Origin: Bacilli bacterium
GTDB lineage: Bacteria; Bacillota_I; Bacilli_A; RFN20; CAG-826
DNA: 47,982 nucleotides
Assembly: GCA_017442875.1 (NCBI GenBank)
Contig: JAFSPN010000066.1
Span: 1-47,982 of the forward strand
Direction of reading: 5' to 3'
Shown: positions 26,094 through 34,440 of the stretch, one piece after another
How the letters are laid out: the number at the start of each line of letters is the position of its first letter
How positions within the stretch are numbered: the first letter of the stretch is position 1
Program-made: the position numbers and the translations under genes
The notes under the pieces: generated by a model
Databases searched by the model: none
Told to the model about the DNA's origin: nothing
Seen by the model: only the letters and a program-made list of their open reading frames with translations

Positions 26094-26772
26094 TATCGCT
26101 TCTTTGCTTAAGAAACTACATATTAACTATAAAAACATTGCTATCTATGAGCAAGCTTTAACACACCCTTCATATAATGGGGATGCTAATACAAAGCATC
26201 AAGACTATGAAAAGTTAGAGTTCATGGGCGATGCGGTTTTAGGCTATGTGACTGCCGATCTTGTTTATAAGAATAGACCAGAGATGTCTGAAGGTAACTT
26301 AACAAAGTTAAGAAGCGTTTTAGTGTCCACGAAACCTCTCGCGGAATATGCGCGCAAAATCAATCTTCCAGAATACGTTCGTATTGGTCATTCTATTACC
26401 ATCAATCAAGTTAAAGAATCTGATAAGATTTTAGAAAACGTCTTAGAAGCACTTATTGGTGCGACTTATTTAGATGCTGGTTTAAAAGTGGCTTATGGCC
26501 TTATCAAGAAGCTCCTTTTAAAGGACATCTTAGCTTATGATGCGGATAACTTGACTGATTATAAATCTAAGTTACAAGAAGAAATTCAAGCGGAACATCG
26601 TGACGCTGTGCAATATGTGACCGTTGAACAAAGTGGTCCTGCTCATGATCGAACATTTAAAGTCCAAGTTTTATATAACGATATCGTTTTAGGAACTGGT
26701 ATCGGTAAAAGCAAAAAGAAAGCCGAAGAAATGGCGGCTAAAGATGCATTAAGCAAAAGGAGTGTGCTCTAA
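26086..26772 (+). CDS. rnc: ribonuclease III
   Basis: 228 residues. RNase III domain with the signature KLEFMGDAVLGY and the second acidic cluster ENVLEALIGATYLD; double-stranded RNA-binding domain from about 155 (DYKSKLQEEIQ ... GKSKKKAEEMAAKDAL). Processes rRNA precursors and other double-stranded RNA. Overlaps plsX by 8 nt and ftsY by 1 nt. The smc gene that lies between rnc and ftsY in Bacillus is missing here. Confidence 0.97.
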   Translation: MDNIASLLKKLHINYKNIAIYEQALTHPSYNGDANTKHQDYEKLEFMGDAVLGYVTADLVYKNRPEMSEGNLTKLRSVLVSTKPLAEYARKINLPEYVRIGHSITINQVKESDKILENVLEALIGATYLDAGLKVAYGLIKKLLLKDILAYDADNLTDYKSKLQEEIQAEHRDAVQYVTVEQSGPAHDRTFKVQVLYNDIVLGTGIGKSKKKAEEMAAKDALSKRSVL

Positions 26773-27743
26773 TGGGACTAATAGCGTTTCTCAAAGAGAA
26801 ATTCTCCAAAAAAGATAAAAAAGTTGATAAATATCAAGAAGGTCTAGCCAAATCTAGAAAGAACTTTTCTAGTAAATTAAATAGCCTCTCTGAAAGATAT
26901 AAAACTGTTAATCAAGATTACTTTGATGAATTAGAACAAATCTTAATCGAAAGTGACGCGGGTATTTCCTTTACTCTTAACGTCATCGAAGAAGTTTTAA
27001 ATCAAAGTAAAAAAGAACACATCACCGAACCAAAGAAGATTAACGAAATCTTAGTTGATAAGATGTTTGTGGGCTATGCCGAAAAAGGTGACATTCAAAA
27101 CGATGTCGTCTTTAGAAAAGACGGCCCTACAGTTTTATTAGTGGTAGGAGTCAATGGTGTTGGTAAAACAACGACCATTGCAAAACTGGCTTATCGCTAC
27201 CTTAATCAAGGTAAGAAAGTTCTCCTTGTAGCCGCTGATACATTTCGTGCAGGCGCGGTTGAGCAACTGACCACATGGGCGGAAAGATTAAAAATTGGTA
27301 TTGTGACTGGTAAACCAGAAAGCGATCCTGCATCAGTGGCCTATGACGGCATGAAAAAGGCTAAAGAAGATAATATCGATTTAGTGATTGTTGATACGGC
27401 TGGTAGATTACAAACTAAGAATAATTTGATGCTTGAGCTAGGCAAGATTAAACGTGTCATGAGCAAAGAGATTCCTGATGCTCCTCATGAAACGTTCTTA
27501 ATTATCGATGCGACAACCGGACAAAACGGTGTTGTTCAGGCTAAAGCCTTTAAAGAAGTGACTGATTTATCCGGTATTGTAATAACGAAGATGGATGGCA
27601 CTTCTAAAGGTGGCATCATCTTAGCCATTCGAGATGAACTTGGCGTTCCAGTCAGATTTATTGGCCTAGGTGAAAAGATGGATGACTTAGAGGAATTTGA
27701 TTTAGATAAATACCTCTATGGTTTATGCGTGGAGAACGAATAA
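26772..27743 (+). CDS. ftsY: signal recognition particle receptor FtsY
   Basis: 323 residues, with a short basic N-terminal region in place of a long acidic A domain. SRP-type GTPase: N domain, then G1 VGVNGVGKTTTIAKLA, DTAGR, TKMDG, and a C-terminal FIGLGEKMDDLEEFD. Receives the SRP-ribosome complex at the membrane together with Ffh. Its stop shares one base with the ylxM start. Cotranscribed with ylxM and ffh, the normal SRP arrangement. Confidence 0.97.
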   Translation: MGLIAFLKEKFSKKDKKVDKYQEGLAKSRKNFSSKLNSLSERYKTVNQDYFDELEQILIESDAGISFTLNVIEEVLNQSKKEHITEPKKINEILVDKMFVGYAEKGDIQNDVVFRKDGPTVLLVVGVNGVGKTTTIAKLAYRYLNQGKKVLLVAADTFRAGAVEQLTTWAERLKIGIVTGKPESDPASVAYDGMKKAKEDNIDLVIVDTAGRLQTKNNLMLELGKIKRVMSKEIPDAPHETFLIIDATTGQNGVVQAKAFKEVTDLSGIVITKMDGTSKGGIILAIRDELGVPVRFIGLGEKMDDLEEFDLDKYLYGLCVENE

Positions 27744-28078
27744 TGGACAAGATCAAAAAGACCATTCGTTATAATTCATTACTTCAGATATACGGCAAAT
27801 TATTGAGTAAAACTCAATATAGTTTCGCTGATGCCTATTTTTCCTATGACTTATCGCTTAGCGAAATCGCTGAAGCACACGATGTAAGTAGAAGCGCTGT
27901 CGAAGACGCCATTAAAAAGGCACTTAAGAAATTAGATGAGTTTGAGAAAGAACTCAAAGTATTAGAAAAGAATGAAAAGATTCTCGAACTAGTGACCAAA
28001 GCAAAAGACGCTAGTGGAAACGAGAAGATTGAAACATTAGAAGAAATAGAAAGGATTATTTATAGCTATGGCATTTGA
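27743..28078 (+). CDS. ylxM: SRP-associated helix-turn-helix protein YlxM
   Basis: 111 residues. A UPF0122/YlxM protein: helix-turn-helix around residues 22-60 (YFSYDLSLSEIAEAHDVSRS, then VEDAIKKALKKL) similar to sigma-factor region 4. It sits between ftsY and ffh as in most Firmicutes. The family activates the SRP GTPases in streptococci and may also bind nucleic acid. ATG 27743 is favoured by GGAG 8 nt upstream and the one-base stop-start overlap with ftsY; it overlaps ffh by 11 nt. Confidence 0.93.
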   Translation: MDKIKKTIRYNSLLQIYGKLLSKTQYSFADAYFSYDLSLSEIAEAHDVSRSAVEDAIKKALKKLDEFEKELKVLEKNEKILELVTKAKDASGNEKIETLEEIERIIYSYGI

Positions 28079-29435
28079 GTCATTAACTGAACGCCTTTCT
28101 GGCATATTTAAAAAGATTAGAGGTCAAGCGCGTTTGACCGAAGCCAATATGGAGGACATGCTCAAAGAAATTCGTGTCGCTCTTTTAGAGGCTGATGTTA
28201 ACTACAAAGTAGTTAAAGAATTTACCACAAACGTCAAAGAAAAGGCTTTAGGCCAAGACGTTTTAAATAAACTTAATCCCAGCCAAATGCTCGTTAAAAT
28301 CGTCCATGATGAACTTATTGAGTTATTAGGTAGTGATGATGCAGAAATTAAATACCAAACTGGTAGGCCCACAATCATCATGCTTGTTGGTTTACAAGGT
28401 AGTGGTAAAACAACAACCGCAGGAAAACTCGGTTATTTACTAAAAAATAAACTTAAAAAGAAAGTCTTATTTGCCGCTTGTGACGTTTATCGTCCAGCCG
28501 CTATTGACCAATTAGATCAAATCGCTAAATCAATCGGTGTTGATATCGTTAACATGGGCACAAAAGCAAACCCAGTTGATATCGCTAAAGCCGCTAAGAA
28601 AAGAGCGTATGACGAAGACTATAATGTTTTAGTTATCGATACCGCTGGTCGACTCCAAATTGATGAAGCCTTAATGGATGAATTAAATAACATCAAACGT
28701 GATGTTGAACCACAAGAAATCCTCTTACTCGTGGATGCCGCTGCCGGTCAAGACGCAGTTAATGTCGCCAATACATTTAATGATAAATTATCATTAACAG
28801 GTGTCATTATGTCCAAATTAGATGGCGATGCCCGTGGTGGTGCCGCTCTATCAATTAGACATATGACTGGTGTCCCAATTAAGTTCACTGGTGTTGGTGA
28901 AAAAGTCACCGAATTAGATATCTTCCATCCAGATCGTATGGCGGATCGTATCTTAGGTATGGGTGACGTCATGACACTCGTTGAAAAAGCCCAAGAACAA
29001 ATCGATGAAAAAGAAGCCAAACATACGATGAACAAGATGATGTCTGGCCAATTCGATTTAAATGATATGTTAGCCCAGATGAAACAAGTCAACAAACTTG
29101 GTTCGCTCGGCGGTTTATTAAAGTTAATTCCAGGTATGCCAAAGATTACTCCAGAGCAACAAGAAGCTGCAGAAAGAGAAATGAGAAACTTTGAAATTGT
29201 CATTAACTCGATGACTAAAGAAGAAAGAAAACATCCTGAGTTATTCAAATATTCCCGTAAACAAAGAGTGGCCCAAGGCTCTGGTAAGACCATGCAAGAC
29301 GTTAACAAAGTGCTCAAGAAATATGAGCAAATGAAAGAAATGATGAAGCGCATGGAGCAATATAAAAAGAGTGGAAGAATGCCTCCAGGTGGTATGCCTG
29401 GCATGGGTGGCATGGGCGGATTCCCCATGATGTAA
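28068..29435 (+). CDS. ffh: signal recognition particle protein Ffh
   Basis: 455 residues. N domain, G domain (GLQGSGKTTTAGKLG near residue 105, DTAGRL, SKLDGDARGGAALS), and a methionine-rich M domain (about 300-440) ending in a Gly-Met-Pro tail. Binds signal peptides and 4.5S/6S SRP RNA (RNA gene not in this window). The rpsP operon that follows ffh in Bacillus is here inverted and lies beyond galM. No clear terminator follows. Confidence 0.97.
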   Translation: MAFESLTERLSGIFKKIRGQARLTEANMEDMLKEIRVALLEADVNYKVVKEFTTNVKEKALGQDVLNKLNPSQMLVKIVHDELIELLGSDDAEIKYQTGRPTIIMLVGLQGSGKTTTAGKLGYLLKNKLKKKVLFAACDVYRPAAIDQLDQIAKSIGVDIVNMGTKANPVDIAKAAKKRAYDEDYNVLVIDTAGRLQIDEALMDELNNIKRDVEPQEILLLVDAAAGQDAVNVANTFNDKLSLTGVIMSKLDGDARGGAALSIRHMTGVPIKFTGVGEKVTELDIFHPDRMADRILGMGDVMTLVEKAQEQIDEKEAKHTMNKMMSGQFDLNDMLAQMKQVNKLGSLGGLLKLIPGMPKITPEQQEAAEREMRNFEIVINSMTKEERKHPELFKYSRKQRVAQGSGKTMQDVNKVLKKYEQMKEMMKRMEQYKKSGRMPPGGMPGMGGMGGFPMM

Positions 29436-29458
29436 GATAACCTACAACAATATTAGTG

Positions 29459-30319
29459 ATGGATATGATAAGTGAAGCTCAAAAAAAGAAGTATCGTTTA
29501 GAAAATGATGCTGGATTAGTTGTGTGTTTTTCTAATCATGGTGCTCGTATAACATCAATTAAATTTAAGGGTGTTGAAATTGCGAGAAATGGTTACATTT
29601 CAGGTAGATGCGCCAATCGAATAGCGGGTGCCTCTTTCGAACTAAACGGTAAAACATATCACCTTGATCAAAATGAAGGAAGCAATCATCTTCATGGTGG
29701 TTCTATTGGCTTTTCCAAAAAATATTGGAATATGAAAGCTATCAGCAAATCTTCGATTACTTTTTGCTTAAAATCCCTTGATGGTGATATGGGCTATCCA
29801 GGAACATTGAATATTGAAGTCACGTATTCGCTATTTTCAGATAATAAGTTGGAAATTGCCTTTAAAGCGGTTTCAGATAAAGACACGATTGTTAATCCAA
29901 TTAATCACTTATTTATTAAAAATAAAGATAACTCGTTAAAGTTATGGATTAACGCAGATTCTTATACGGAAAAGAATTCTGATAACATTCCGACAGGTAA
30001 AATCATTCCTTTAAAAGGAACGATGTATGATTTTACTGAATTTAAACCTTTAGAGAAAAAGAAATCCTATGACATTAACTATGTTTTAAATGGGAATTTT
30101 TTCCGTAAAGTCGCTTCGTTAAAATCAGAAGATAAATGCATTGATGTCTATACTGATAGACCAGGTCTTCAACTATATAAGAGCAAAGACCATGTATGTC
30201 TTGAAGCACAGTTATTCCCTGACGCTATTCATCATCAAAACTTTGCGTCACCGATATTAAAAAAAGACGCAGCCTTTTATTCAAAAACTGCGTATCATTT
30301 TAAGTTTAATAAAGAATAA
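29459..30319 (+). CDS. galM: aldose 1-epimerase (mutarotase)
   Basis: 286 residues from ATG 29459 (GTG 29456 and ATG 29465 are in frame and equally possible; none has a ribosome site). The GalM fold is shown by GRCANRIAGASFELNGKTY, SNHLHGG with the catalytic His, NPINHLF, and CLEAQLFPDAIHH with the catalytic Glu. Interconverts alpha- and beta-anomers of hexoses, useful beside beta-galactosidases. Somewhat shorter than the usual 330-350. Its place between ffh and an inverted rpsP block is not a standard one. The stop codon abuts that of convergent trmD. Confidence 0.88.
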   Translation: MDMISEAQKKKYRLENDAGLVVCFSNHGARITSIKFKGVEIARNGYISGRCANRIAGASFELNGKTYHLDQNEGSNHLHGGSIGFSKKYWNMKAISKSSITFCLKSLDGDMGYPGTLNIEVTYSLFSDNKLEIAFKAVSDKDTIVNPINHLFIKNKDNSLKLWINADSYTEKNSDNIPTGKIIPLKGTMYDFTEFKPLEKKKSYDINYVLNGNFFRKVASLKSEDKCIDVYTDRPGLQLYKSKDHVCLEAQLFPDAIHHQNFASPILKKDAAFYSKTAYHFKFNKE

Positions 30320-30334
30320 TTATTTATTCTTTTT
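30311..30334. terminator. bidirectional AT-rich terminator covering both stop codons
   Basis: AAAGAATAA (30311-30319) pairs perfectly with TTATTCTTT (30324-30332). The galM stop is in one arm and the trmD stop in the loop. The stem is AT-rich, so termination may be inefficient. Confidence 0.55.
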
Positions 30335-31090
30335 GCTTTTAGCAATCGCATCCTTTTCCCACTTTGGAGCCTCTTCGCTTTCAAGCTCTTTTAATAGTTT
30401 GAGTTCTTCTTTGGAATAGACATAGTCTTTAAGAAGATCAGGGCGATATTTTTTTGTGAGTTTAAGAGATTGTTTTCTTCTCCATTTATCAACGGCTTGA
30501 TGATTTCCTGAATACAAGATTTCTGGGATCTCATCACCATCGTATACCTGTGGTTCTGTATATTGAGGATATTCTAATAAACCATTTTCAAATGATTCAT
30601 CAACGATTGATTCAGGAGCAATCACATTATCTAATAATCGGATAATGGAATCTGAAATAATTTCTGCGCCTATTTCTCCGCCCGTTAAGATATAATCGCC
30701 AACTGAGATTAGTTCATCGACATATTTATTAATACGTTCATCAGTACCTTCGTAATGGCCACATATAATAACAAGATGCTTGTAATTTTTAGAAAAATCT
30801 CTAGCACGTGCTTGATTATATGTCTTTCCTCTTGGAGAAAGAAGGATGACGTGGCTGTCTTTTGTTCTCACGCTTTTTAAGCAATCAAGAACAGGCTGAC
30901 ACTTCATAATAAGACCAGCGCCACCGCCAACAGGGGCGCTATCAACGCGCCCATATTTATCTAAAGTAAAATCACGAATATTGACGATTTCAATTTGGAC
31001 CTGATCTTTAGCTAAAGCGCGTTTAATAATAGAATTAGTGAGGAAGCCGTTAAAAAACTCTGGAAATAAAGTTAAGATACTTATTTTCAT
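30320..31090 (-). CDS. trmD: tRNA (guanine-N1-)-methyltransferase
   Basis: 256 residues. Knotted SPOUT methyltransferase: ILTLFPEFF at the start, VGGGAGLIMKCQP, the knot strands HLVIICGHYEGTDERI and SVGDYILTGGE, and GNHQAVDKWRR near the end. Makes m1G37 in tRNAs and prevents frameshifting. The first substrate loop reads DSAPVGGG, where the common form is DDxPYGGG, a mild variation. Overlaps rimM by 4 nt. Last gene of the inverted rpsP operon. Confidence 0.96.
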   Translation of the reverse strand: MKISILTLFPEFFNGFLTNSIIKRALAKDQVQIEIVNIRDFTLDKYGRVDSAPVGGGAGLIMKCQPVLDCLKSVRTKDSHVILLSPRGKTYNQARARDFSKNYKHLVIICGHYEGTDERINKYVDELISVGDYILTGGEIGAEIISDSIIRLLDNVIAPESIVDESFENGLLEYPQYTEPQVYDGDEIPEILYSGNHQAVDKWRRKQSLKLTKKYRPDLLKDYVYSKEELKLLKELESEEAPKWEKDAIAKSKKNK

Positions 31091-31605
31091 AAAAGGCCTC
31101 CTATCACATTAATTATAATTTGTTTCTTATTGATATCGACGTTTTTGATAAAGGCTTTAACAAACGGCACTAAAAAGTCGGGTTGATCTTTACCTCTTTT
31201 AACTCTTAAAGTGAGCTGCGCGGGGAATTCTTCAACAAGGCTCACTTTGCCTAAAACCGTACCTTTATCATCTAACACTTCACAACCTACAAGGTCACTA
31301 AAGTAATAGGTGTCTTTATCCATGTGTTGATAATCTTTTAAGGCGTGGATTTCATATCCTTTATAAGCGAGTGCGTCTTCTTTGGTGTTGATGCCTTCAA
31401 GCTTCACAAAGTCGAATTGTCCGTTGGAGCGATAGCCCTTCACAATAAAGCAATTTCTTTGATTATTTCTCGCGTTATAAAGATAGACTTCCTTACCTTC
31501 TTGATAACGAATATCCGCGAAGTCGGTTTTGCTGAGCACCTTCAAAGTACCATCTAAGGAGAAGGCGTCAGTAATATAACCAAGTAACAAATATTCGTCT
31601 TTCAT
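31087..31605 (-). CDS. rimM: 16S rRNA processing protein RimM
   Basis: 172 residues. RimM N-domain (LLLGYITDAFSLDGTLKV) and PRC-barrel C-domain (DTYYFSDLVGCEVLDDKGTVLGKVSLV ends in FLVPFVKAFIKNVD). Helps mature the 30S head domain and works with ribosomal proteins S13/S19. Follows khpA after a 19-nt gap that is mostly a hairpin, and overlaps trmD. Confidence 0.95.
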   Translation of the reverse strand: MKDEYLLLGYITDAFSLDGTLKVLSKTDFADIRYQEGKEVYLYNARNNQRNCFIVKGYRSNGQFDFVKLEGINTKEDALAYKGYEIHALKDYQHMDKDTYYFSDLVGCEVLDDKGTVLGKVSLVEEFPAQLTLRVKRGKDQPDFLVPFVKAFIKNVDINKKQIIINVIGGLL

Positions 31606-31610
31606 ATTTT

Positions 31611-31636
31611 AAGAAAAAAGAGGATTAATCCTCTTT
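31611..31636 (-). terminator. hairpin between khpA and rimM (attenuator)
   Basis: A perfect 20-nt palindrome (31617-31636, arms AAAGAGGA/TCCTCTTT) followed on the minus strand by six T. It overlaps the khpA stop. It could lower expression of rimM-trmD relative to rpsP-khpA. Confidence 0.6.
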
Positions 31637-31888
31637 ATTTTCATCATCAAAAGATTCAAATTTGAGATGGACGTGCTTTTCTTCGCTCTTGCCCGCCACA
31701 GAAACAACTTCTCTAATAGCGTTAGCGATGATGCCTTTACGACCGATAAGTCTCGCGGTATCTTCTTTTTCGGCAGCGATAATAATTAAGACGTCTTTTT
31801 CTTCTTCGTTAACTCTAAGAAGAACTGAATCAGAATCTTCAACGATTGGATCAATGATTGTTTTAACAATTTTCTCGTAATCCATCAT
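31625..31888 (-). CDS. khpA: KH-domain RNA-binding protein KhpA (YlqC)
   Basis: 87 residues, one KH domain with the variant GxxG loop as GRKGI, in the usual place between rpsP and rimM. Binds RNA, in streptococci with KhpB to control cell division and in others to help translation. Two adjacent ATG codons (31888 and 31885) are possible; AGGAG lies 5 and 8 nt before them. Confidence 0.92.
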   Translation of the reverse strand: MMDYEKIVKTIIDPIVEDSDSVLLRVNEEEKDVLIIIAAEKEDTARLIGRKGIIANAIREVVSVAGKSEEKHVHLKFESFDDENKED

Positions 31889-31896
31889 TGATTCTC

Positions 31897-32169
31897 CTAT
31901 TTGCTTTCTTTTTTGCTACTAGCGTATTTGGCGTTAATGCCTTTACGGTTGAACATGGCTTTAACTGTTTCACTTGGAACAGCACCGGCGTTTAACCATT
32001 TTAATGCTAATTCTTCATCGATAACGGCACTTTCGATACCTTTTGCTGGATCATAGTAACCGATTTGTTCAATGATACGACCATCACGAGCATAGTGACT
32101 GTCAGCGGCGACGACACGGAAGAATGGATCTTTATGTCTGCCGATTCTTGTTAATCTAATTTTAACCAT
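31897..32169 (-). CDS. rpsP: 30S ribosomal protein S16
   Basis: 90 residues, standard S16: MVKIRLTRIGRHKDPFFRVV, DGRIIEQIGYYDP, LKWLNAGAVPSETV. First gene of the inverted operon; strong AGGAGG and a near-consensus promoter upstream on the minus strand. Confidence 0.98.
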   Translation of the reverse strand: MVKIRLTRIGRHKDPFFRVVAADSHYARDGRIIEQIGYYDPAKGIESAVIDEELALKWLNAGAVPSETVKAMFNRKGINAKYASSKKESK

Positions 32170-32202
32170 AATAATAGCCTCCTAATTTTTATGTCCGGGA
32201 CA

Positions 32203-32231
32203 ATATTACTAGTAATAATAATAAGTGTCAA
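32203..32231 (-). promoter_or_regulatory. rpsP operon promoter
   Basis: Minus strand TTGACA (+ strand 32226-32231), 17-nt spacer, TAATAT (32203-32208). Consensus -35. TGTCC and GGACA flank the predicted start (32190-32202) as a short palindrome. Confidence 0.75.
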
Positions 32232-32272
32232 GCATTTTTGCTTTACATCTAATATCTTTTTATAAAAAGTAT

Positions 32273-32304
32273 TTGCAAATAGCTATCTATGTTGTTATTA
32301 TAAT
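32273..32304 (+). promoter_or_regulatory. rplS promoter
   Basis: TTGCAA (32273-32278), 17-nt spacer, TATTAT (32296-32301), overlapping TATAAT (32299-32304). Divergent from the rpsP promoter, about 65 bp apart. Confidence 0.6.
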
Positions 32305-32308
32305 CAAG

Positions 32309-32397
32309 CATGTTTTAAAACATGATACGGATGTTCCGCTGTCGAAAATGAGAATGAACATCAAGAGAGCATTACATGAAGGAGGTCTATAAAGACT
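32309..32397 (+). ncRNA. structured 5' leader of rplS (possible L19 autoregulatory leader)
   Basis: Begins with the perfect palindrome CATGTTTTAAAACATG (32309-32324), then GATGTTC (32330-32336) pairing with GAACATC (32356-32362) around a 19-nt loop, and GGAGG at 32381-32385, 12 nt before the ATG. Firmicutes rplS often has an L19-responsive leader; identity with that family is not shown here. Confidence 0.5.
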
Positions 32398-32745
32398 ATG
32401 AACAACAATTTAGTTAATGAGATCACCGCTAGTCAATTACGTAATGATTTACCAGAATTCTCCTCTGGTGACGAAGTCAAAGTTTCCGTTCGTATCGTCG
32501 AAGGTAACAAAGCTCGTATCCAAAACTTCCAAGGTGTGGTTATCTCCCGCCGTGGTGGTGGTGTCTCCGCGACATTTACAGTTCGTAAAATGAGTGGTGG
32601 CATTGGTGTTGAAAGAACATTCCCAGTGAATTCTCCAGCCGTTGCTTCTGTGCAAGTTATCCGTAGAGGTAAAGTCAGAAGAAACAAAATCACTTACATC
32701 CGCAAATTGTCTGGCAAATCTGCAAGAATCAAAGAGATTCTCTAA
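32398..32745 (+). CDS. rplS: 50S ribosomal protein L19
   Basis: 115 residues, standard L19: [63 protein letters not shown]. It lies at the 30S-50S interface. Transcribed alone here from its own promoter because the rpsP-trmD block that usually precedes it is inverted. A terminator follows. Confidence 0.98.
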   Translation: MNNNLVNEITASQLRNDLPEFSSGDEVKVSVRIVEGNKARIQNFQGVVISRRGGGVSATFTVRKMSGGIGVERTFPVNSPAVASVQVIRRGKVRRNKITYIRKLSGKSARIKEIL

Positions 32746-32759
32746 GAGTCAGGTTATTG

Positions 32760-32789
32760 AAAAAAGGGGTTCAGATGAATCCCTTTTTT
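32760..32789 (+). terminator. rplS terminator
   Basis: 12-bp stem (32760-32771 with 32778-32789, one G-U), 6-nt loop, six T. The lepB -35 box begins 2 nt later. Confidence 0.88.
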
Positions 32790-32790
32790 A

Positions 32791-32819
32791 TTGCGTGCGT
32801 GTTTCTTATCTCATATAAT
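32791..32819 (+). promoter_or_regulatory. lepB promoter, -10 box 7 nt before the ATG
   Basis: TTGCGT (32791-32796), 17-nt spacer, consensus TATAAT (32814-32819), then GAGAAGG and ATG 32827. The start of transcription should be at or one base before the ATG, so the purine run cannot serve as ribosome site. Confidence 0.7.
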
Positions 32820-32826
32820 GAGAAGG

Positions 32827-33579
32827 ATGAAAAACAAGAAACTTAAAGCCATATTATCGATTTCTGGATATTTTCTATTAGTGCTTGCCTTATGCTTTGT
32901 GGGCGGCCTTGTTTTCCATTCTTATTATTATGAACTAGTTTATGTTTCAGGTATTTCCATGTCTCCAACGTTAAATGGGGCGGATGATGAACGCGCAGGT
33001 TCAATCGTGGACTTTGGCATTGTTGATAGACATAAAGCCGCGTTAGACCATATTGACCGCTTTGACATCGTTTCAACGTATTACCCATATAATGCTAAAT
33101 ATAAAAATGATTACACTGAAGACGGCGTTTTAAAGCCCGGTGCAAAGATGAAAATCAAAAGAGTAATTGCTAAACCAGGTGACACTTTTGAGATTAAAGA
33201 TGGCTTATTATGGCTAAACAATAATGAAGAACAAGTTAATATCAAATACCCTTTTAAAATCAATATCAACGAAGGCCATCTTCATGATAAAGACACAACT
33301 TCTCCGATTACACTAGGAGAAAATGAATATTGGCTTTTAGGTGATAACCGCAACAGCTCAAACGATTGTGCAACAATGGGTGTCGCTATTAAAAAAGAAA
33401 ACATTGTGGGCGTCCTTGTTGCCATTGAAGGAAAGGCCCAATTATCCGTGAAAGATTATGTTTGTCAAGAATGCGGAAAGACATATAAAACTAATGGTGA
33501 TTGCCGTAATTGTGGTGGTCTAGTAGAAGCGGAATATAAACTGATCAACAAGCAATATCAATGGCCTAAATATTTCTAA
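32827..33579 (+). CDS. lepB: signal peptidase I with C-terminal zinc ribbon
   Basis: 250 residues. One membrane helix (about 9-31), catalytic Ser44 in SGISMSPT and Lys111 in IKRVIAKPGD; the box GDNRNSSNDCATMG is the family's GDNxxxSxDSR variant. Cuts signal peptides on the outer face. Unlike usual type I peptidases it ends in an added zinc ribbon (C213, C216, C226, C229: CQEC ... CRNC). ATG 32827 is chosen because the promoter's TATAAT lies just upstream; longer frames would begin inside the promoter. Likely leaderless. Confidence 0.93.
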   Translation: MKNKKLKAILSISGYFLLVLALCFVGGLVFHSYYYELVYVSGISMSPTLNGADDERAGSIVDFGIVDRHKAALDHIDRFDIVSTYYPYNAKYKNDYTEDGVLKPGAKMKIKRVIAKPGDTFEIKDGLLWLNNNEEQVNIKYPFKININEGHLHDKDTTSPITLGENEYWLLGDNRNSSNDCATMGVAIKKENIVGVLVAIEGKAQLSVKDYVCQECGKTYKTNGDCRNCGGLVEAEYKLINKQYQWPKYF

Positions 33580-33588
33580 AGGAGAGTT

Positions 33589-34440
33589 ATGGGACAACAA
33601 ATTCACTGGTTTCCAGGACACATGAATAAAGCCTTAAACGAAGTCGAAAATAAGGTTAAACTTGTTGATGTCGTTATTGAGCTTTTTGATGCCCGCGCTC
33701 CATTGTCATCAATCAATGAAAATTTGGGTAAGTTGACCGCTAATAAAAAGAAGCTTATCGTTCTTACTAAAATCGATTTAGCGGACCCAGAACAAACTAA
33801 GAAATGGGGCGTTGAATTAAGTAAGAGATTCGATAAAGTTATCTCTTTAGATTTAAAAAAGAATAATGCGGAAATCATCCTCTCAAAAGCGGTCATGGAA
33901 CTCGGTAAAGAAAAGCACGCTAAAGAGGTGGCAAAAGGTATGAAACCTCAGCCAATTAGAACAATGATTATTGGCATTCCTAATGTTGGTAAATCCTCCC
34001 TTATTAACCGCCTTGCAAAGCGTAAAGCAGCAGGCGTGCAGAATAAGCCTGGCTATACCCGTGGAGAGCAGTGGATTAGTGTCAATAAAGACTTCCTCCT
34101 TTTGGATACCCCTGGAATCTTGCCAATGAGCTATGAAAATCAAAAAAAGGCCGCAAATCTGGCACTTATTGGCGCAATTCGCGAGGATATTTTGCCAAAT
34201 GAGGTGCTTGGTGAGTACCTTTTGAAGTTCTTGAAAGAAAATTATCCAGAAAGCTTATTTAATAGATTTGATATCAAGGAAATCGGCGATCGTTTAGATG
34301 TTTTAAAGCAAATCGCTGAGAGAAGAAAAATTGTCACTAGCACTGGCGAAAACGATCTTTTAAGAGCGGAATCTCTCCTATTAAAAGAATTTAAAGATGG
34401 ACTATTAGGAAGCATCACTCTTGAATGGTATGAGTCTTGA
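33589..34440 (+). CDS. rbgA: ribosome biogenesis GTPase RbgA (YlqF)
   Basis: 283 residues. Circularly permuted GTPase: TKIDL (G4) comes before GIPNVGKSSLINRLA (G1) and DTPGIL (G3). Starts GQQIHWFPGHMNKA, the family signature. Needed for late 50S assembly in Firmicutes. Follows lepB with AAGGAG 6 nt before the ATG; rnhB follows with an overlap, the same order as in Bacillus. Confidence 0.97.
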   Translation: MGQQIHWFPGHMNKALNEVENKVKLVDVVIELFDARAPLSSINENLGKLTANKKKLIVLTKIDLADPEQTKKWGVELSKRFDKVISLDLKKNNAEIILSKAVMELGKEKHAKEVAKGMKPQPIRTMIIGIPNVGKSSLINRLAKRKAAGVQNKPGYTRGEQWISVNKDFLLLDTPGILPMSYENQKKAANLALIGAIREDILPNEVLGEYLLKFLKENYPESLFNRFDIKEIGDRLDVLKQIAERRKIVTSTGENDLLRAESLLLKEFKDGLLGSITLEWYES

